This document shows, in pieces, positions 54,820 through 63,792 of a DNA stretch of 64,000 bases. The translations under genes were made by a program, and so were the position numbers. The stretch is from Acidobacteriota bacterium. GTDB lineage: Bacteria > Acidobacteriota > Polarisedimenticolia > Polarisedimenticolales > Polarisedimenticolaceae. The notes under the pieces were generated by a model, which saw only the letters and a list, made by a program, of their open reading frames with translations, did no database searches and was not told the origin of the DNA. Where the stretch lies: the NCBI GenBank assembly GCA_029861955.1, contig JAOTYK010000014.1, positions 1 through 64,000 of the forward strand, in the 5' to 3' direction. Numbering within the stretch: the stretch's first letter is position 1; each line of letters opens with the position of its first letter.

Positions 54820-56287
54820 GCACCGACTCCACCCGAGCTCGGTGTTCTTCTCCATCGTCGGCGCCCTGCGGTCGTTCGTCGTCCCGGTCATCATCGCGAT
54901 CGTGGTTGCCCGTAGCTTCGCGTCGTTCTGGCTGATGCTCGCCGTGATTCCCGCGATGATCGCCGGCACTCTGCACTACATCAGTTACCGCTATCGACTC
55001 ACCGAGGAGGAGTTGATCATCCGACAGGGCATCCTCCTGCGGAAAGTCCGTCACGTCCCATTCACGCGAATTCAGAACGTGAATCTGGTTCGCAACCCGC
55101 TCCACCGAATGTTCGGTGTCGCCGAGGTTCAGCTGGAGACCGCGTCGGGGGACAAACCCGAGGCCGTCATGCGCGTCCTGTCGATGGACGCCGTGCGAGA
55201 GCTTCGACAACAGGTCGACGCGGACACCGTGGCACCCTCCGTGACGTCGACAACCCCGGCGTCCACGCCGCTTGTCCAGTTGTCCCTCCGGGAGGTCGCC
55301 CTGTACGGGTTGATCTCGAATCGTGGACTCGTTCTCGTCGGCGCGGTGCTCGGCGTCGCGTCGCAGTTTGAGTGGTGGGAAGTCGGCGAGGAGCAGGTCA
55401 AACAGATTCCCGCCCTCCTCGAGCGGTTTCTGCAGATCGAGGCTCCACCCCTCTGGCTATCGATCGTGACGGGAGTCGCTCTGGCGCTCATCATCATCGT
55501 TGCGCTGGCATTGCTCTCGACCGCGTGGGGCGTGATGCGCTACCACGGTTTCAAGCTGACCCGTCGCATGGATCGACTACGGACCGAGTACGGGCTGTTC
55601 ACCCGCATCCAGGCGACGATCCCGTTGCAACGGGTTCAGCTGCTGGCCACCCGCCAGGGCCCCCTGCAACGACTGTTCAATCGCGTTTCCGTTCTTGCGA
55701 AGACCGCCGGCAGCACGCGTCAGTCGTCGGATCCCGACGAGTCCACGATCGTTCGTCGTCCGTGGCTAGCGCCGATCTTCCCCGCGCAGAAGATGGTGGA
55801 TCTGATCGAGGCCGTACTACCCGAGACCCGATGGCACTCCCTCGAATGGCGCCCGTTGGCACCCCGGGCGGAATGGCGAATCCGAAAACGCCTAATCATC
55901 GTGTTCTCGTTGATCGCACTGCCTCTGACCCTGTTGCTGAAGGTCTGGGTCGTACCGCTCTGGATCCTGGCCGTCCTGTGGGCATCGATCTACGCACGGA
56001 AATTCGTCCTTCACAGTCGTTGGGCCCTGGGTGATCGGGTGGTCCTCTTTCGCAGGGGTTGGTGGTTCCGTCGCATGGCCGTCGTGCGAATCGACAAGAT
56101 CCAGGGCATCTCGATCCGCGAAACCCCCTTCGATCGTCGTCACAAGATGGCCTCGCTCTGCATCGACACGGCCGGATCCGGGGCCGGCTGGCGGACCGTC
56201 GATATCCCCCTGATTCCCGCCGAGACCGCCGCCCTGCTCCGGGACCAGCTCTACCTGGAGACCTCCCGGACCGACTTCCGCTGGTAA
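54809..56287 (+). CDS. PH domain membrane protein, YdbT-like
   Basis: The 492-residue protein has repeated membrane-helix pairs, each followed by a bPH2/DUF304 domain: IRQGILLRKVRHVPFTRIQN, FTRIQATIPLQRVQLLATRQ and FRRGWWFRRMAVVRIDKIQG mark three copies. It likely forms an envelope complex with the YdbS-like partner. ATG 54809 has GGAGAG about 6 nt upstream; an in-frame TTG six codons earlier is not needed. Confidence 0.87.
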   Translation: MESEHRLHPSSVFFSIVGALRSFVVPVIIAIVVARSFASFWLMLAVIPAMIAGTLHYISYRYRLTEEELIIRQGILLRKVRHVPFTRIQNVNLVRNPLHRMFGVAEVQLETASGDKPEAVMRVLSMDAVRELRQQVDADTVAPSVTSTTPASTPLVQLSLREVALYGLISNRGLVLVGAVLGVASQFEWWEVGEEQVKQIPALLERFLQIEAPPLWLSIVTGVALALIIIVALALLSTAWGVMRYHGFKLTRRMDRLRTEYGLFTRIQATIPLQRVQLLATRQGPLQRLFNRVSVLAKTAGSTRQSSDPDESTIVRRPWLAPIFPAQKMVDLIEAVLPETRWHSLEWRPLAPRAEWRIRKRLIIVFSLIALPLTLLLKVWVVPLWILAVLWASIYARKFVLHSRWALGDRVVLFRRGWWFRRMAVVRIDKIQGISIRETPFDRRHKMASLCIDTAGSGAGWRTVDIPLIPAETAALLRDQLYLETSRTDFRW

Positions 56288-56332
56288 CCCCTCACTTGGC
56301 GCTAGACGGCCAGGGGGGGTGGGTCGTATCGA

Positions 56333-56338
56333 TATAAT
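56333..56338 (+). promoter_or_regulatory. TATAAT -10 box upstream of the ClpX-like gene
   Basis: A perfect TATAAT lies 21 nt before the ATG at 56360, with GGAGG (56345-56349) between them. No good -35 sits 16-18 nt upstream, where the sequence is a G-run. The transcript leader would be very short. Confidence 0.5.
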
Positions 56339-56359
56339 GACCACGGAGGCGAGACAGGT

Positions 56360-57448
56360 ATGAATCCGGTCGAAATCAACGACTACATGAAGAAGGACGT
56401 GATCGGTCAGGAGGAGGCGCTGCGCTTCGTCTCGGTCGCGATCTTCAAGCATCTGGCCGGCGAGATGTTCGGCAACCTGATGCTGATCGGCAACTCCGGC
56501 ACCGGCAAGACCACGATCATGCGATCGATGGAAAAGCTGTACTCCGAGCACGACGAGTTCAGCAAGTATCGCGTCGTCATCATCATGAACGCCAACACCT
56601 TCGCCACCGAAGAGGGTGTGATCGACACCAGTCGCCTGTTTGCGACCCTGGAGGAGCGGGCCCGCAAGATTCTCGGGCCGAGCGCGTCGGCGGAACAGGT
56701 CGGCCAGTACATGCAGCATGCCACCGTCTGTCTCGACGAGATCGACAAGGTCTCGGGTATGGTGGGTGGCAAGCCCTACGTCACCGGGATCAACATTCAG
56801 CAAGCGTTGCTGACGTTGATCGAGGGCGAGCAAGTCGTGCACCGCGTCAAGCTGGACGGCGAGGGGCGTCAGACTCAGCCGGTCACGATCGATACTTCCA
56901 AGATGCTGTTTCTCTGCGCGGGGGCCTACGAGACCCTTTACGACCAGGTCTTCAAGCGCGTCACCTCGCCGACCAGTCGTGTCAAGCTGCCGACAGAGAC
57001 CGTGGTCAGCGGATCGGACGTCAGTATCCGCGAGTACTTCACTCTCCGCGACCATTTCAAGCAGGAAGACCTGTTCGACTACGGAATGCAGCCGCAGTTT
57101 CTATCCCGTTTCGACAACTCGGTCATCTTGCAGGATCTCGACGCGGCGATGCTCTCCCGGATCTTCATCGAACCGGACGACTCGGTGTTCAACATCTCCC
57201 GCGAGTTCTTCAGAAAACGACAGATAGACCTGTCGATCAACGATCAGGCGATCCAGCTTGTCGCGCAGACCGCGTCGGAGGCTCGCCGCATTGGCGCGCG
57301 TTCCCTGAAAGAGGTGTACGGCCGGATCATCAAGCCGTTCGAATACGATCCGTTCGGCCGCGAAGAGGTCGTCAAGAACGGCGACGGTTATCGACTGCTA
57401 CTTGATGAAGGCGTCGTCACGCGCGCCCTCAAATCGTCCCTGGACTAG
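56360..57448 (+). CDS. ClpX-like AAA+ ATPase lacking the zinc-binding domain
   Basis: The 362-residue protein aligns with the ClpX ATPase core. It has VIGQEEALRFV, Walker A GNSGTGKTT (44-52), Walker B VCLDEIDK (123-130) and a sensor-2 region ARRIGARSLKEVYGRII (about 312-330). ClpX hallmarks that are missing include the N-terminal C4 zinc-binding domain, the GYVG pore loop (FATEEGVIDT stands there) and an IGF-type ClpP-docking loop. It may be a remodelling ATPase that does not use ClpP. ATG follows GGAGG, and a TATAAT lies upstream. The membrane protein gene starts 15 nt later. Confidence 0.88.
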   Translation: MNPVEINDYMKKDVIGQEEALRFVSVAIFKHLAGEMFGNLMLIGNSGTGKTTIMRSMEKLYSEHDEFSKYRVVIIMNANTFATEEGVIDTSRLFATLEERARKILGPSASAEQVGQYMQHATVCLDEIDKVSGMVGGKPYVTGINIQQALLTLIEGEQVVHRVKLDGEGRQTQPVTIDTSKMLFLCAGAYETLYDQVFKRVTSPTSRVKLPTETVVSGSDVSIREYFTLRDHFKQEDLFDYGMQPQFLSRFDNSVILQDLDAAMLSRIFIEPDDSVFNISREFFRKRQIDLSINDQAIQLVAQTASEARRIGARSLKEVYGRIIKPFEYDPFGREEVVKNGDGYRLLLDEGVVTRALKSSLD

Positions 57449-57463
57449 GGAGCAGGACCTTTC

Positions 57464-58033
57464 GTGGCCGAAACGTCCGCCACTCTGACACGATTCCTCG
57501 GGAGATTCGTGGCCGGACTGACCGGAGTGGTTGGCGTGGGCTGGGTGGCATTCCGCGGCCGCCTGTTCGATCCCACCGGACCCATCTTCAACGTTCTGGT
57601 CGTTGGCGTCGTCGCGTCGGCCATCGTGGCCCTGATGCGTGACCGGCACGTGTCCCACGCTTCGGCGGTTGCGATCGGTTATTCGGTGTTTCAGCTCACG
57701 TTGTGGCAGAGCCGCGGCCCGCTGTACGCGTCCTCGGGGATCGTCATCGCGCTCGGGCTGATCGTCGTGGGTTGGATCTTCGATCAACTCACGCGTTACG
57801 GTTGGACCGTCGGCAAGTTCCTGCTTCTCGGACCCCTCGTCGCGGGTATCTTCTTCGCGGTGGCGCCGATGATGAGTTACCACTCTCTCACGTCGGACAA
57901 CGCCATTCGAACGCTGCTGATCTATCTCTACATGGGATTGGTGACAGGACACGGCGTCGGGATCGGTATCGAGGCGGCCGAACTAATTGGCCGCGCGGTT
58001 TCCCGTGTGGGGCACGAGGTTCCGTCGAAGTGA
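57464..58033 (+). CDS. Membrane protein of unknown function downstream of the ClpX-like ATPase
   Basis: The 189-residue protein has about five hydrophobic segments (FVAGLTGVVGVGWVAF, FNVLVVGVVASAIVAL, ASSGIVIALGLIVVGWIF, FLLLGPLVAGIFFAV, TLLIYLYMGLVTGHGVG). I recognise no family. The start is GTG with AGGA 7 nt upstream. It sits 15 nt after the ClpX-like gene and overlaps the nitroreductase by GTGA, so these genes are probably one transcript; it might be a partner of the ATPase. Confidence 0.7.
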   Translation: MAETSATLTRFLGRFVAGLTGVVGVGWVAFRGRLFDPTGPIFNVLVVGVVASAIVALMRDRHVSHASAVAIGYSVFQLTLWQSRGPLYASSGIVIALGLIVVGWIFDQLTRYGWTVGKFLLLGPLVAGIFFAVAPMMSYHSLTSDNAIRTLLIYLYMGLVTGHGVGIGIEAAELIGRAVSRVGHEVPSK

Positions 58034-58671
58034 GCGGAGACCCGACACAGTCATTTCGAGACCTGATCCGACGTCGTCTCTCCAGTGAGGCTTTCGATCC
58101 GCGGCGACCCGTCGGCGACGATCAGATTCGTGCGCTAGTCGCAGATGCCTGTGAAGCGCCGTCGTCATTCAACATCCAGCACTGGCGATTCATCGCCGTT
58201 CGGGATGCGGAGGCCCGTCGACGCCTTTGCGCAGCGGCGTTCGATCAGCGTCAGATCATGGATGCGCCGGTTACCTTCATCGTTCTCGGCGATTGTGAGG
58301 GCATCGATCGTCTACCCGAGGTCATGCAGCGGGCCGTTGATGAAGCGGTGTTACCGGCGGGGAAGGCGGAGGCCTGGCAGCGCCTGGCGAAGCAGATCTA
58401 CGAAACGCCGCAACTGGCACGAGACGAGGCCCTGCGTTCTGCGTCGCTTGCAGCGATGGTGATGATGCTCTCCGCCGAGGCCCACGGCCTGGCGTCCGGC
58501 CCGCTGATCGGTTTCGATGCCCCGAGGGTCAAGAGCGAGTTTCACATCGCGGATCGATTCGAACCGGTGATGCTACTGGTCGTCGGATACCCGATCGGCG
58601 GACCGGCCTCACGCAAGCCACGACTGACGGTCGACGAGGTGCTCGTCCACGACGACGGTGCCGATCTCTAG
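58030..58671 (+). CDS. Nitroreductase family protein
   Basis: The 213-residue flavoprotein has the N-terminal FMN-binding arginines (LIRRRLSSEAFDPRRPV), the central APSSFNIQHWRF and a C-terminal VMLLVVGYPIG. It would reduce nitro compounds, quinones or similar with NAD(P)H. Start GTG 58030 overlaps the preceding stop (GTGA). A longer frame to 57703 is out of frame with the real upstream gene and rejected. The stop directly precedes the nth ATG. Confidence 0.9.
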   Translation: MSGDPTQSFRDLIRRRLSSEAFDPRRPVGDDQIRALVADACEAPSSFNIQHWRFIAVRDAEARRRLCAAAFDQRQIMDAPVTFIVLGDCEGIDRLPEVMQRAVDEAVLPAGKAEAWQRLAKQIYETPQLARDEALRSASLAAMVMMLSAEAHGLASGPLIGFDAPRVKSEFHIADRFEPVMLLVVGYPIGGPASRKPRLTVDEVLVHDDGADL

Positions 58672-59325
58672 ATGGCGTCGCGGCTGCCGACACGTATCGT
58701 CAATCGGGTGATGCGAGACCTCGGTCGGATTCACGATATCCATCGATTCAAGACCGAGAACGGCAGCGATCCGTTTCGGATCCTGATCGGCTGCATCATC
58801 TCGCTACGGACCAAGGACGAGGTGACCTATCCGGCCACCGAGCGCCTGTTCCGTCGCGCGGACACTCCACACGCGATGGCACGCTTGCACGATAAGACGA
58901 TCGCCAGGCTGATCTATCCCGCCGGGTTCTTCAATCGCAAGGCCGTCCAGATCAAGGCGATCTGTCACATGCTCGTGAGGGAGTTCGGCGGCGACGTGCC
59001 TTCGACGATGGAGAGTCTCCTGCGGCTCCCCGGTGTCGGCCGCAAGACCGCAAACCTGGTCATCACCCTGGGGTTCGACCTCCCCGGGATCTGTGTCGAC
59101 GTCCACGTGCATCGGATCTGCAATCGTCTTGGTTGGATCGAGAGCGATCACCCGGACACCACGGAGGCGTTGCTCCGCGAGTCTCTGGATCCCCGGCACT
59201 GGATTCCGATCAACGAGACGATGGTCCGTCACGGTCAGGCGACCTGCAAGCCGGTTTCGCCGTTATGTACCGAATGCGTCGTGGCGAACGACTGCCCGCG
59301 GATCGGCGTCGGCCGTTCCCGCTAG
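58672..59325 (+). CDS. nth: Endonuclease III
   Basis: This 217-residue bifunctional glycosylase/AP lyase repairs oxidised pyrimidines. The helix-hairpin-helix LPGVGRKTAN contains the catalytic Lys, VDVHVHRICNRLG the catalytic Asp. The C-terminal CKPVSPLCTECVVANDC fits the C-x6-C-x2-C-x5-C iron-sulfur cluster. LISLRTKDE-type wording near residue 42 is closer to the archaeal/eukaryotic NTH1 group than to E. coli. The ATG is on the base after the nitroreductase stop; the stop shares CTAG with the convergent kinase gene. Confidence 0.95.
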   Translation: MASRLPTRIVNRVMRDLGRIHDIHRFKTENGSDPFRILIGCIISLRTKDEVTYPATERLFRRADTPHAMARLHDKTIARLIYPAGFFNRKAVQIKAICHMLVREFGGDVPSTMESLLRLPGVGRKTANLVITLGFDLPGICVDVHVHRICNRLGWIESDHPDTTEALLRESLDPRHWIPINETMVRHGQATCKPVSPLCTECVVANDCPRIGVGRSR

Positions 59326-60218
59326 ACCAGCCAGGCTGCCCCGCGCACACCGCTGCTGGCGCCGAATCGTGGCGGAACGAGACGGGTGGCGACATGATCC
59401 GAAAAAACATGACGATCCCAGGCCCGTGGCACGTTGGTGTAGAGACGGTCGATGCTCGAGAGTCCGCCACCGAGGACGATGACCTCCGGGTCGAGGATGT
59501 TGATGACTGACGAGAGGCCCCGACCGAGCCGGTCCTCGTACCGCTTGAGGGTTCGATTCGCCTCGACGTCGCCGGCCGCTGCCGCGGCGACGATGGTCTC
59601 GGGGTCGCCCTCACCTGGATGATCGGCTGCGAGTGCCGGCCCCGATACAAAAGTTTCGATACAACCGATACGACCGCAATAGCAGGGGGGAACGCACAGT
59701 TCCTCCGCGGAGGGTCTCGGCAGCGAGTTGTGACCCCACTCGCCGGCGATGGAGTTGGGGCCGGAGACCAGCTTACCGTCGATCACGATGCCACCCCCCA
59801 CGCCGGTCCCCAGGATCACGCCGAAAACCGTTCGCGCATCACGACCGGCCCCGTCGGTGGCCTCCGAAAGCGCGAAGCAGTCGGCGTCGTTGGCGATGGC
59901 GGGTCGCTGTCCGAGCCGATCCGTCAGGTCATCGTGAAACGGACGATCGTTGAGGCAGATCGAATTGGAATTCATCATCAGGCCCGTCTTCGACGAGATG
60001 GTACCGGGGGTGCAGATTCCAATCGGCAGGACGGCGCCCTGGCCCAGCTGTTTCGTGAGGTCATGGATCGCCGCCAGAACACCTTCGTAGTCGTTGCGGG
60101 GCGTTGCGATCCGACGTCGATCGACGAGGGTCCCATCGGCGTCCATCGTGATGCCCTCGATCTTGGTGCCACCCAGGTCGATGCCGATTCTTCGCTGTTC
60201 AGTCACCGTATCCGCCAC
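59322..60218 (-). CDS. ROK family sugar kinase
   Basis: The 298-residue protein has the ATP site IGIDLGGTKIEGI, the sugar/zinc region AGEWGHNSLP and CYCGRIGCIETF, and GVILGTGVGGGIV. The PRNDYEGVL stretch is like fructokinase (Mak) or N-acetylglucosamine kinase; the sugar is not certain. The start is GTG 60218; an in-frame GTG at 60206 with GGAGG 11 nt upstream is also possible. It overlaps the oxoprolinase gene end and probably shares its transcript. Confidence 0.9.
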   Translation of the reverse strand: MADTVTEQRRIGIDLGGTKIEGITMDADGTLVDRRRIATPRNDYEGVLAAIHDLTKQLGQGAVLPIGICTPGTISSKTGLMMNSNSICLNDRPFHDDLTDRLGQRPAIANDADCFALSEATDGAGRDARTVFGVILGTGVGGGIVIDGKLVSGPNSIAGEWGHNSLPRPSAEELCVPPCYCGRIGCIETFVSGPALAADHPGEGDPETIVAAAAAGDVEANRTLKRYEDRLGRGLSSVINILDPEVIVLGGGLSSIDRLYTNVPRAWDRHVFSDHVATRLVPPRFGASSGVRGAAWLV

Positions 60219-63200
60219 CTCCGGGGGTCTCCATGATCAACCGGTCCCCCGCGTCCACATCGACGGCGTCTCTTGCCGCCAGTCTCAATTCCGTCCCGTC
60301 GGCACGAACAAGCCATTGACGTCCGCACTGGCCCGCGTCTCCACCGGACATGCCGTACGGCATCTCGATCCGATGTTGGCACAGGACCGATAACTTCGCC
60401 GGTTGCAGGAAACTCCACTCACGCCGCAGCCCATCCCCGCCCCGCCGCCGTCCATCGCCGCCGGACCCGCGGCGGATCCCAAATCGCTCGAGGCGGACCG
60501 GGTACCGTCGCTCCAGAACCTCGGGGTCCGTGATCCGTGTATTGGTCATGTGGCTGTGGACTCCGTCCGCTCCATCACACGTGGCGGTTGCGCCGCAGCC
60601 ACCGCCGATGGTCTCGTAGTAGCCGTAGTCGTCGTTGCCGAACAACACGTTGTTCATCGTACCCTGGCTACAAGCCGCTCTCCCCAACGCCTTCAACAGC
60701 GTATCGACGATCCGCTGACTGGTCTCGACGTTCCCACCGACCACGGCCGGGCACCTGGTGGCGTCGGCGACAAACACCGGATTCAGCATGCCGTCGGGCA
60801 ATTTGATACGGACCGACCGAAGGAGTCCCTCGTTCAGTGGCAAGGGTCGATCGACGAGGAGACGAATCACGTACAATACCGCGGATCGAACGATGGCCGG
60901 CGTTGCGTTGAGGTTGCCGGCGTGTACCGGAGCGCTACCGGTGAAATCGATCGTTGTCGCGTCGTCGCCTATCTCGATCGCGACGCGGATGGGGGCGCCG
61001 TCATCGAGTTGTTCCTTCGCCCGAAGCACCGTGCCCACCGCCCCGAGCGATCGCAGGGCGACCCGCACCTCTCGCTCCACGAGGCCGGCAAGATCTCTCA
61101 TGTAGCGGAGGACCGTCGCGGTGCCGTGACCGGTCAGGAGTCGTTGTAAGCCCAGAACCCCTGCCTGATTGGAAGCGAGTGCGGCTCGCAGGTCGGCGAG
61201 GTTGTCGGACAGCTTGCGCGTCGGGTGGGACGAGTCGGTCAGGAGCCGGGTGATGGTCTTCCAGTCCGCGACCCCGCGTCGCACAAGAAGCAAGGGTGAG
61301 AGCACGACGCCCTCCTCGCTGAGCGATGTGGCGTCCGGCGGCATCGACCCGGGCCGGGTACCGCCGATCTCGGCGTGATGGGCGCGGTTGGCTACGAATC
61401 CCACCCGCTGCCCCTCATGAAACACGGGCGTCACAAGCGTCACGTCGGGAAGATGAGAGCCACCGAACGCCGGATGGTTGGTGACGACGGTGTCGCCCTC
61501 CTGCATCTCCAACGTATCCATCAGACGACGCACGCAGAGTCCCAGCGCGCCGAGATGGACCGGGATGTGGGGAGCGTTGACGACGAGCTGGCCTTCCGGA
61601 TCGAGAAGAGCGCAGGAGAAGTCCAGCCGTTCCTTCACGTTGGTCGAGATGGCGGTGCGCTCAAGTCGTTCGCCCATCTCCCGCACGATGGCGGTGAATC
61701 GATGTTGGAACAACTCCAGCTGGGCAGCCTGAGGTCGTGTGCCGCTTTCCGCGTGGGTCGCGCCTCGTGTGATCCGCACCGACCCATCTTGAAGGCGTCG
61801 CCCCTGCCAGCCGGTGTCGATCCAGGTCCGTGTGTGGAGTCCGTCGATGCCGTCGGGTCCGTCAATCTCAGGCGTCGCCGGCTCTTGCGTTTCTGTCGTG
61901 ACAATCTCGTCGGGATCGGCGGAGGCCACCACGCGCAGCATCTCCACCTCGATCGAACGATCCTCGGGACGATGCCCGTAACGCTTCGCGAAGCAGGCCT
62001 CGAATCGCTGCGCGAGTTCTGTTCCCCCCAGGTAGGGGATTTCCAGAGAGTCGTCCTGCCCCATGAACCGGGCATGGACCGTTCGGCGACGGATGTTCGG
62101 ATGATCGGTTCCGCAGGCCTCGTGCTCCAATTCGTCAAACAGGCGGGGGAGTCGCGGGAGACAATCCTCGAGGCGCTCGAGGAGCTGTCGTTCCGCAAAC
62201 CGTTGGTGGGCGGCGGTAAGCACCCCCTCGGCGCTCAGGACCGACGCGCGATCCGGGACGAGAACCGTCTTGATTCCCAACCGATCGGCGACACCCGTGG
62301 CGTGTTGTCCGCCGGCACCACCGAACGCAACCAGGACGAAGTCGGCGGGGTCGTAACCCTCTCGAACCGAGATCCGTCGAATGGCCGCCGCCATGTGTTC
62401 GTCGGCGATCTCGCGAAGTCCCAGCAAGATCTCGTGACGATCACACGTGACTTCACCGGCTTCACGGAGAGCCGCGCAGAGCTCGTCCAGGCGTGCCCCC
62501 GCAGCGTCGACGTGGATGGGAATATCGAACCGCGTTGGATCGAGATACCCCAACAACAGGTTGACATCGGTGATCGTCAACGGACCGCCGGAACCGTAAC
62601 AGGCGGGGCCGGGGTCGGCGCCTGCGCTTCTCGGGCCCACCTGGAGACGTCGACCCTCCAGATGACAGATGGAGCCACCACCTGCGGCCACCGTCTCGAT
62701 CTTCAAGGCCGGTGCGAGGATCTCTCGCCCCGCAATACGTTGGGCATAGCGATACTGGAAATCGCCGTCCCAGCGGGCGACATCCGTGCTGGTGCCCCCC
62801 ATGTCGAAGCTGATCACGCGGTCAAAGCCCAGCTTTCGCCCGACCGCCGCCGCACCCACCACGCCCCCTGCAGGACCGCTGAGGAGACTGTCCTTCGCTC
62901 GAAACTGGTCGGGCACCAGCAGGCCACCCGCGCTTGTCATCACGGTCAGTCGGCCGCCGGTCACGCTTCGTGCGACACGTTCCAGGTAGGCGTTAAGAAG
63001 CGGCGCGAGGTAGGCATCTACGACGGTGGTCTGGGATCGTGGCAGAAGACGGGTACCTGCAGATAGGTCGCCGGAACGGGAGACATGACGGAAGCCACGC
63101 CGCCGAAGGTAGTCGGCGAGTCGGCGCTCATGATCCGGGGCGATGTCGCCGTGGAGCAGCGCGACCGCCGCGACGTCGATGCCTTCGGCCAGGAGCGTCG

Positions 63201-63789
63201 TGATCGAGTCGTCGAGGGATGCCGTCGACAGGGGGCGCAGGATCGAGCCGTCGGCGGCGACCCTCTCATCCACCGCGATGGCCCTGGCGTAGAGTGGAGG
63301 ATCTCGCCGAACGTCGAGGGTGAAGAGTTCGGGCCGCTGCTGATCGCCGATCAGGAGGAGATCTTCGAACCCGTCCGTGACGAAGAACGCCACTCGCACG
63401 CCGCGTCGTTCGAGCAACGCGTTGGTGCCGAGGGTGGTCGCAAGCCTCAACTCCAGAGCCGGAAGAGGATCGCCCGGTGTGACACCCGTCAGCAGGTGCG
63501 CGGCCAACAGCGGAACGTCGAGGTTCGTGCGTAGCTCGAAAGTTCGGCGGCCGACGCCTTCGGTCCCCAGCCAGTGTACGGAGAATTCGCGGAAGAAGTC
63601 GCGCGGTAGCGCGCGCGGGAAACTCCGGCGAAGTTGTGTCGCGGGGTCCGCGTCAGGCGATGCGTCCACCGGCAACTCGCCACGCAACGCTCCGTGACTG
63701 AGAATCTTGACGATGTGGGTGTGGCCGTCGGGATCGATGCCCAGCGCATCGGTAAACGTTCCACCGGTGTCGACTGCGATACGCCACAT
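60199..63789 (-). CDS. 5-oxoprolinase / hydantoinase A-B fusion
   Basis: The 1196-residue protein joins both hydantoinase halves, as in eukaryotic 5-oxoprolinase. Residues 1-~690 are the HyuA half (RIAVDTGGTFTDALG, ISFDMGGTSTDVARW, ATP-binding). Residues ~700-1196 are the HyuB half (LDFSCALLDPEGQLVV, NHPAFGGSHLPDVTLV, ending ETPGGGGYGD). ATP-dependent opening of 5-oxoproline would give glutamate. It starts 3 nt after the glutamate dehydrogenase stop, which fits that reaction. An N-methylhydantoinase or acetophenone carboxylase-like activity cannot be excluded. Confidence 0.92.
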   Translation of the reverse strand: MWRIAVDTGGTFTDALGIDPDGHTHIVKILSHGALRGELPVDASPDADPATQLRRSFPRALPRDFFREFSVHWLGTEGVGRRTFELRTNLDVPLLAAHLLTGVTPGDPLPALELRLATTLGTNALLERRGVRVAFFVTDGFEDLLLIGDQQRPELFTLDVRRDPPLYARAIAVDERVAADGSILRPLSTASLDDSITTLLAEGIDVAAVALLHGDIAPDHERRLADYLRRRGFRHVSRSGDLSAGTRLLPRSQTTVVDAYLAPLLNAYLERVARSVTGGRLTVMTSAGGLLVPDQFRAKDSLLSGPAGGVVGAAAVGRKLGFDRVISFDMGGTSTDVARWDGDFQYRYAQRIAGREILAPALKIETVAAGGGSICHLEGRRLQVGPRSAGADPGPACYGSGGPLTITDVNLLLGYLDPTRFDIPIHVDAAGARLDELCAALREAGEVTCDRHEILLGLREIADEHMAAAIRRISVREGYDPADFVLVAFGGAGGQHATGVADRLGIKTVLVPDRASVLSAEGVLTAAHQRFAERQLLERLEDCLPRLPRLFDELEHEACGTDHPNIRRRTVHARFMGQDDSLEIPYLGGTELAQRFEACFAKRYGHRPEDRSIEVEMLRVVASADPDEIVTTETQEPATPEIDGPDGIDGLHTRTWIDTGWQGRRLQDGSVRITRGATHAESGTRPQAAQLELFQHRFTAIVREMGERLERTAISTNVKERLDFSCALLDPEGQLVVNAPHIPVHLGALGLCVRRLMDTLEMQEGDTVVTNHPAFGGSHLPDVTLVTPVFHEGQRVGFVANRAHHAEIGGTRPGSMPPDATSLSEEGVVLSPLLLVRRGVADWKTITRLLTDSSHPTRKLSDNLADLRAALASNQAGVLGLQRLLTGHGTATVLRYMRDLAGLVEREVRVALRSLGAVGTVLRAKEQLDDGAPIRVAIEIGDDATTIDFTGSAPVHAGNLNATPAIVRSAVLYVIRLLVDRPLPLNEGLLRSVRIKLPDGMLNPVFVADATRCPAVVGGNVETSQRIVDTLLKALGRAACSQGTMNNVLFGNDDYGYYETIGGGCGATATCDGADGVHSHMTNTRITDPEVLERRYPVRLERFGIRRGSGGDGRRRGGDGLRREWSFLQPAKLSVLCQHRIEMPYGMSGGDAGQCGRQWLVRADGTELRLAARDAVDVDAGDRLIMETPGGGGYGD

Positions 63790-63792
63790 CGA

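Noticed and set aside
57703-58029. N-terminal extension of the nitroreductase reading frame
   Set aside because: It overlaps the membrane protein gene in another frame; the nitroreductase homology begins after GTG 58030, which overlaps the preceding stop as GTGA.
61375-63066. 563-codon plus-strand frame inside the oxoprolinase gene
   Set aside because: Oxoprolinase motifs lie on the minus strand throughout this span; the plus frame has no recognisable domain.
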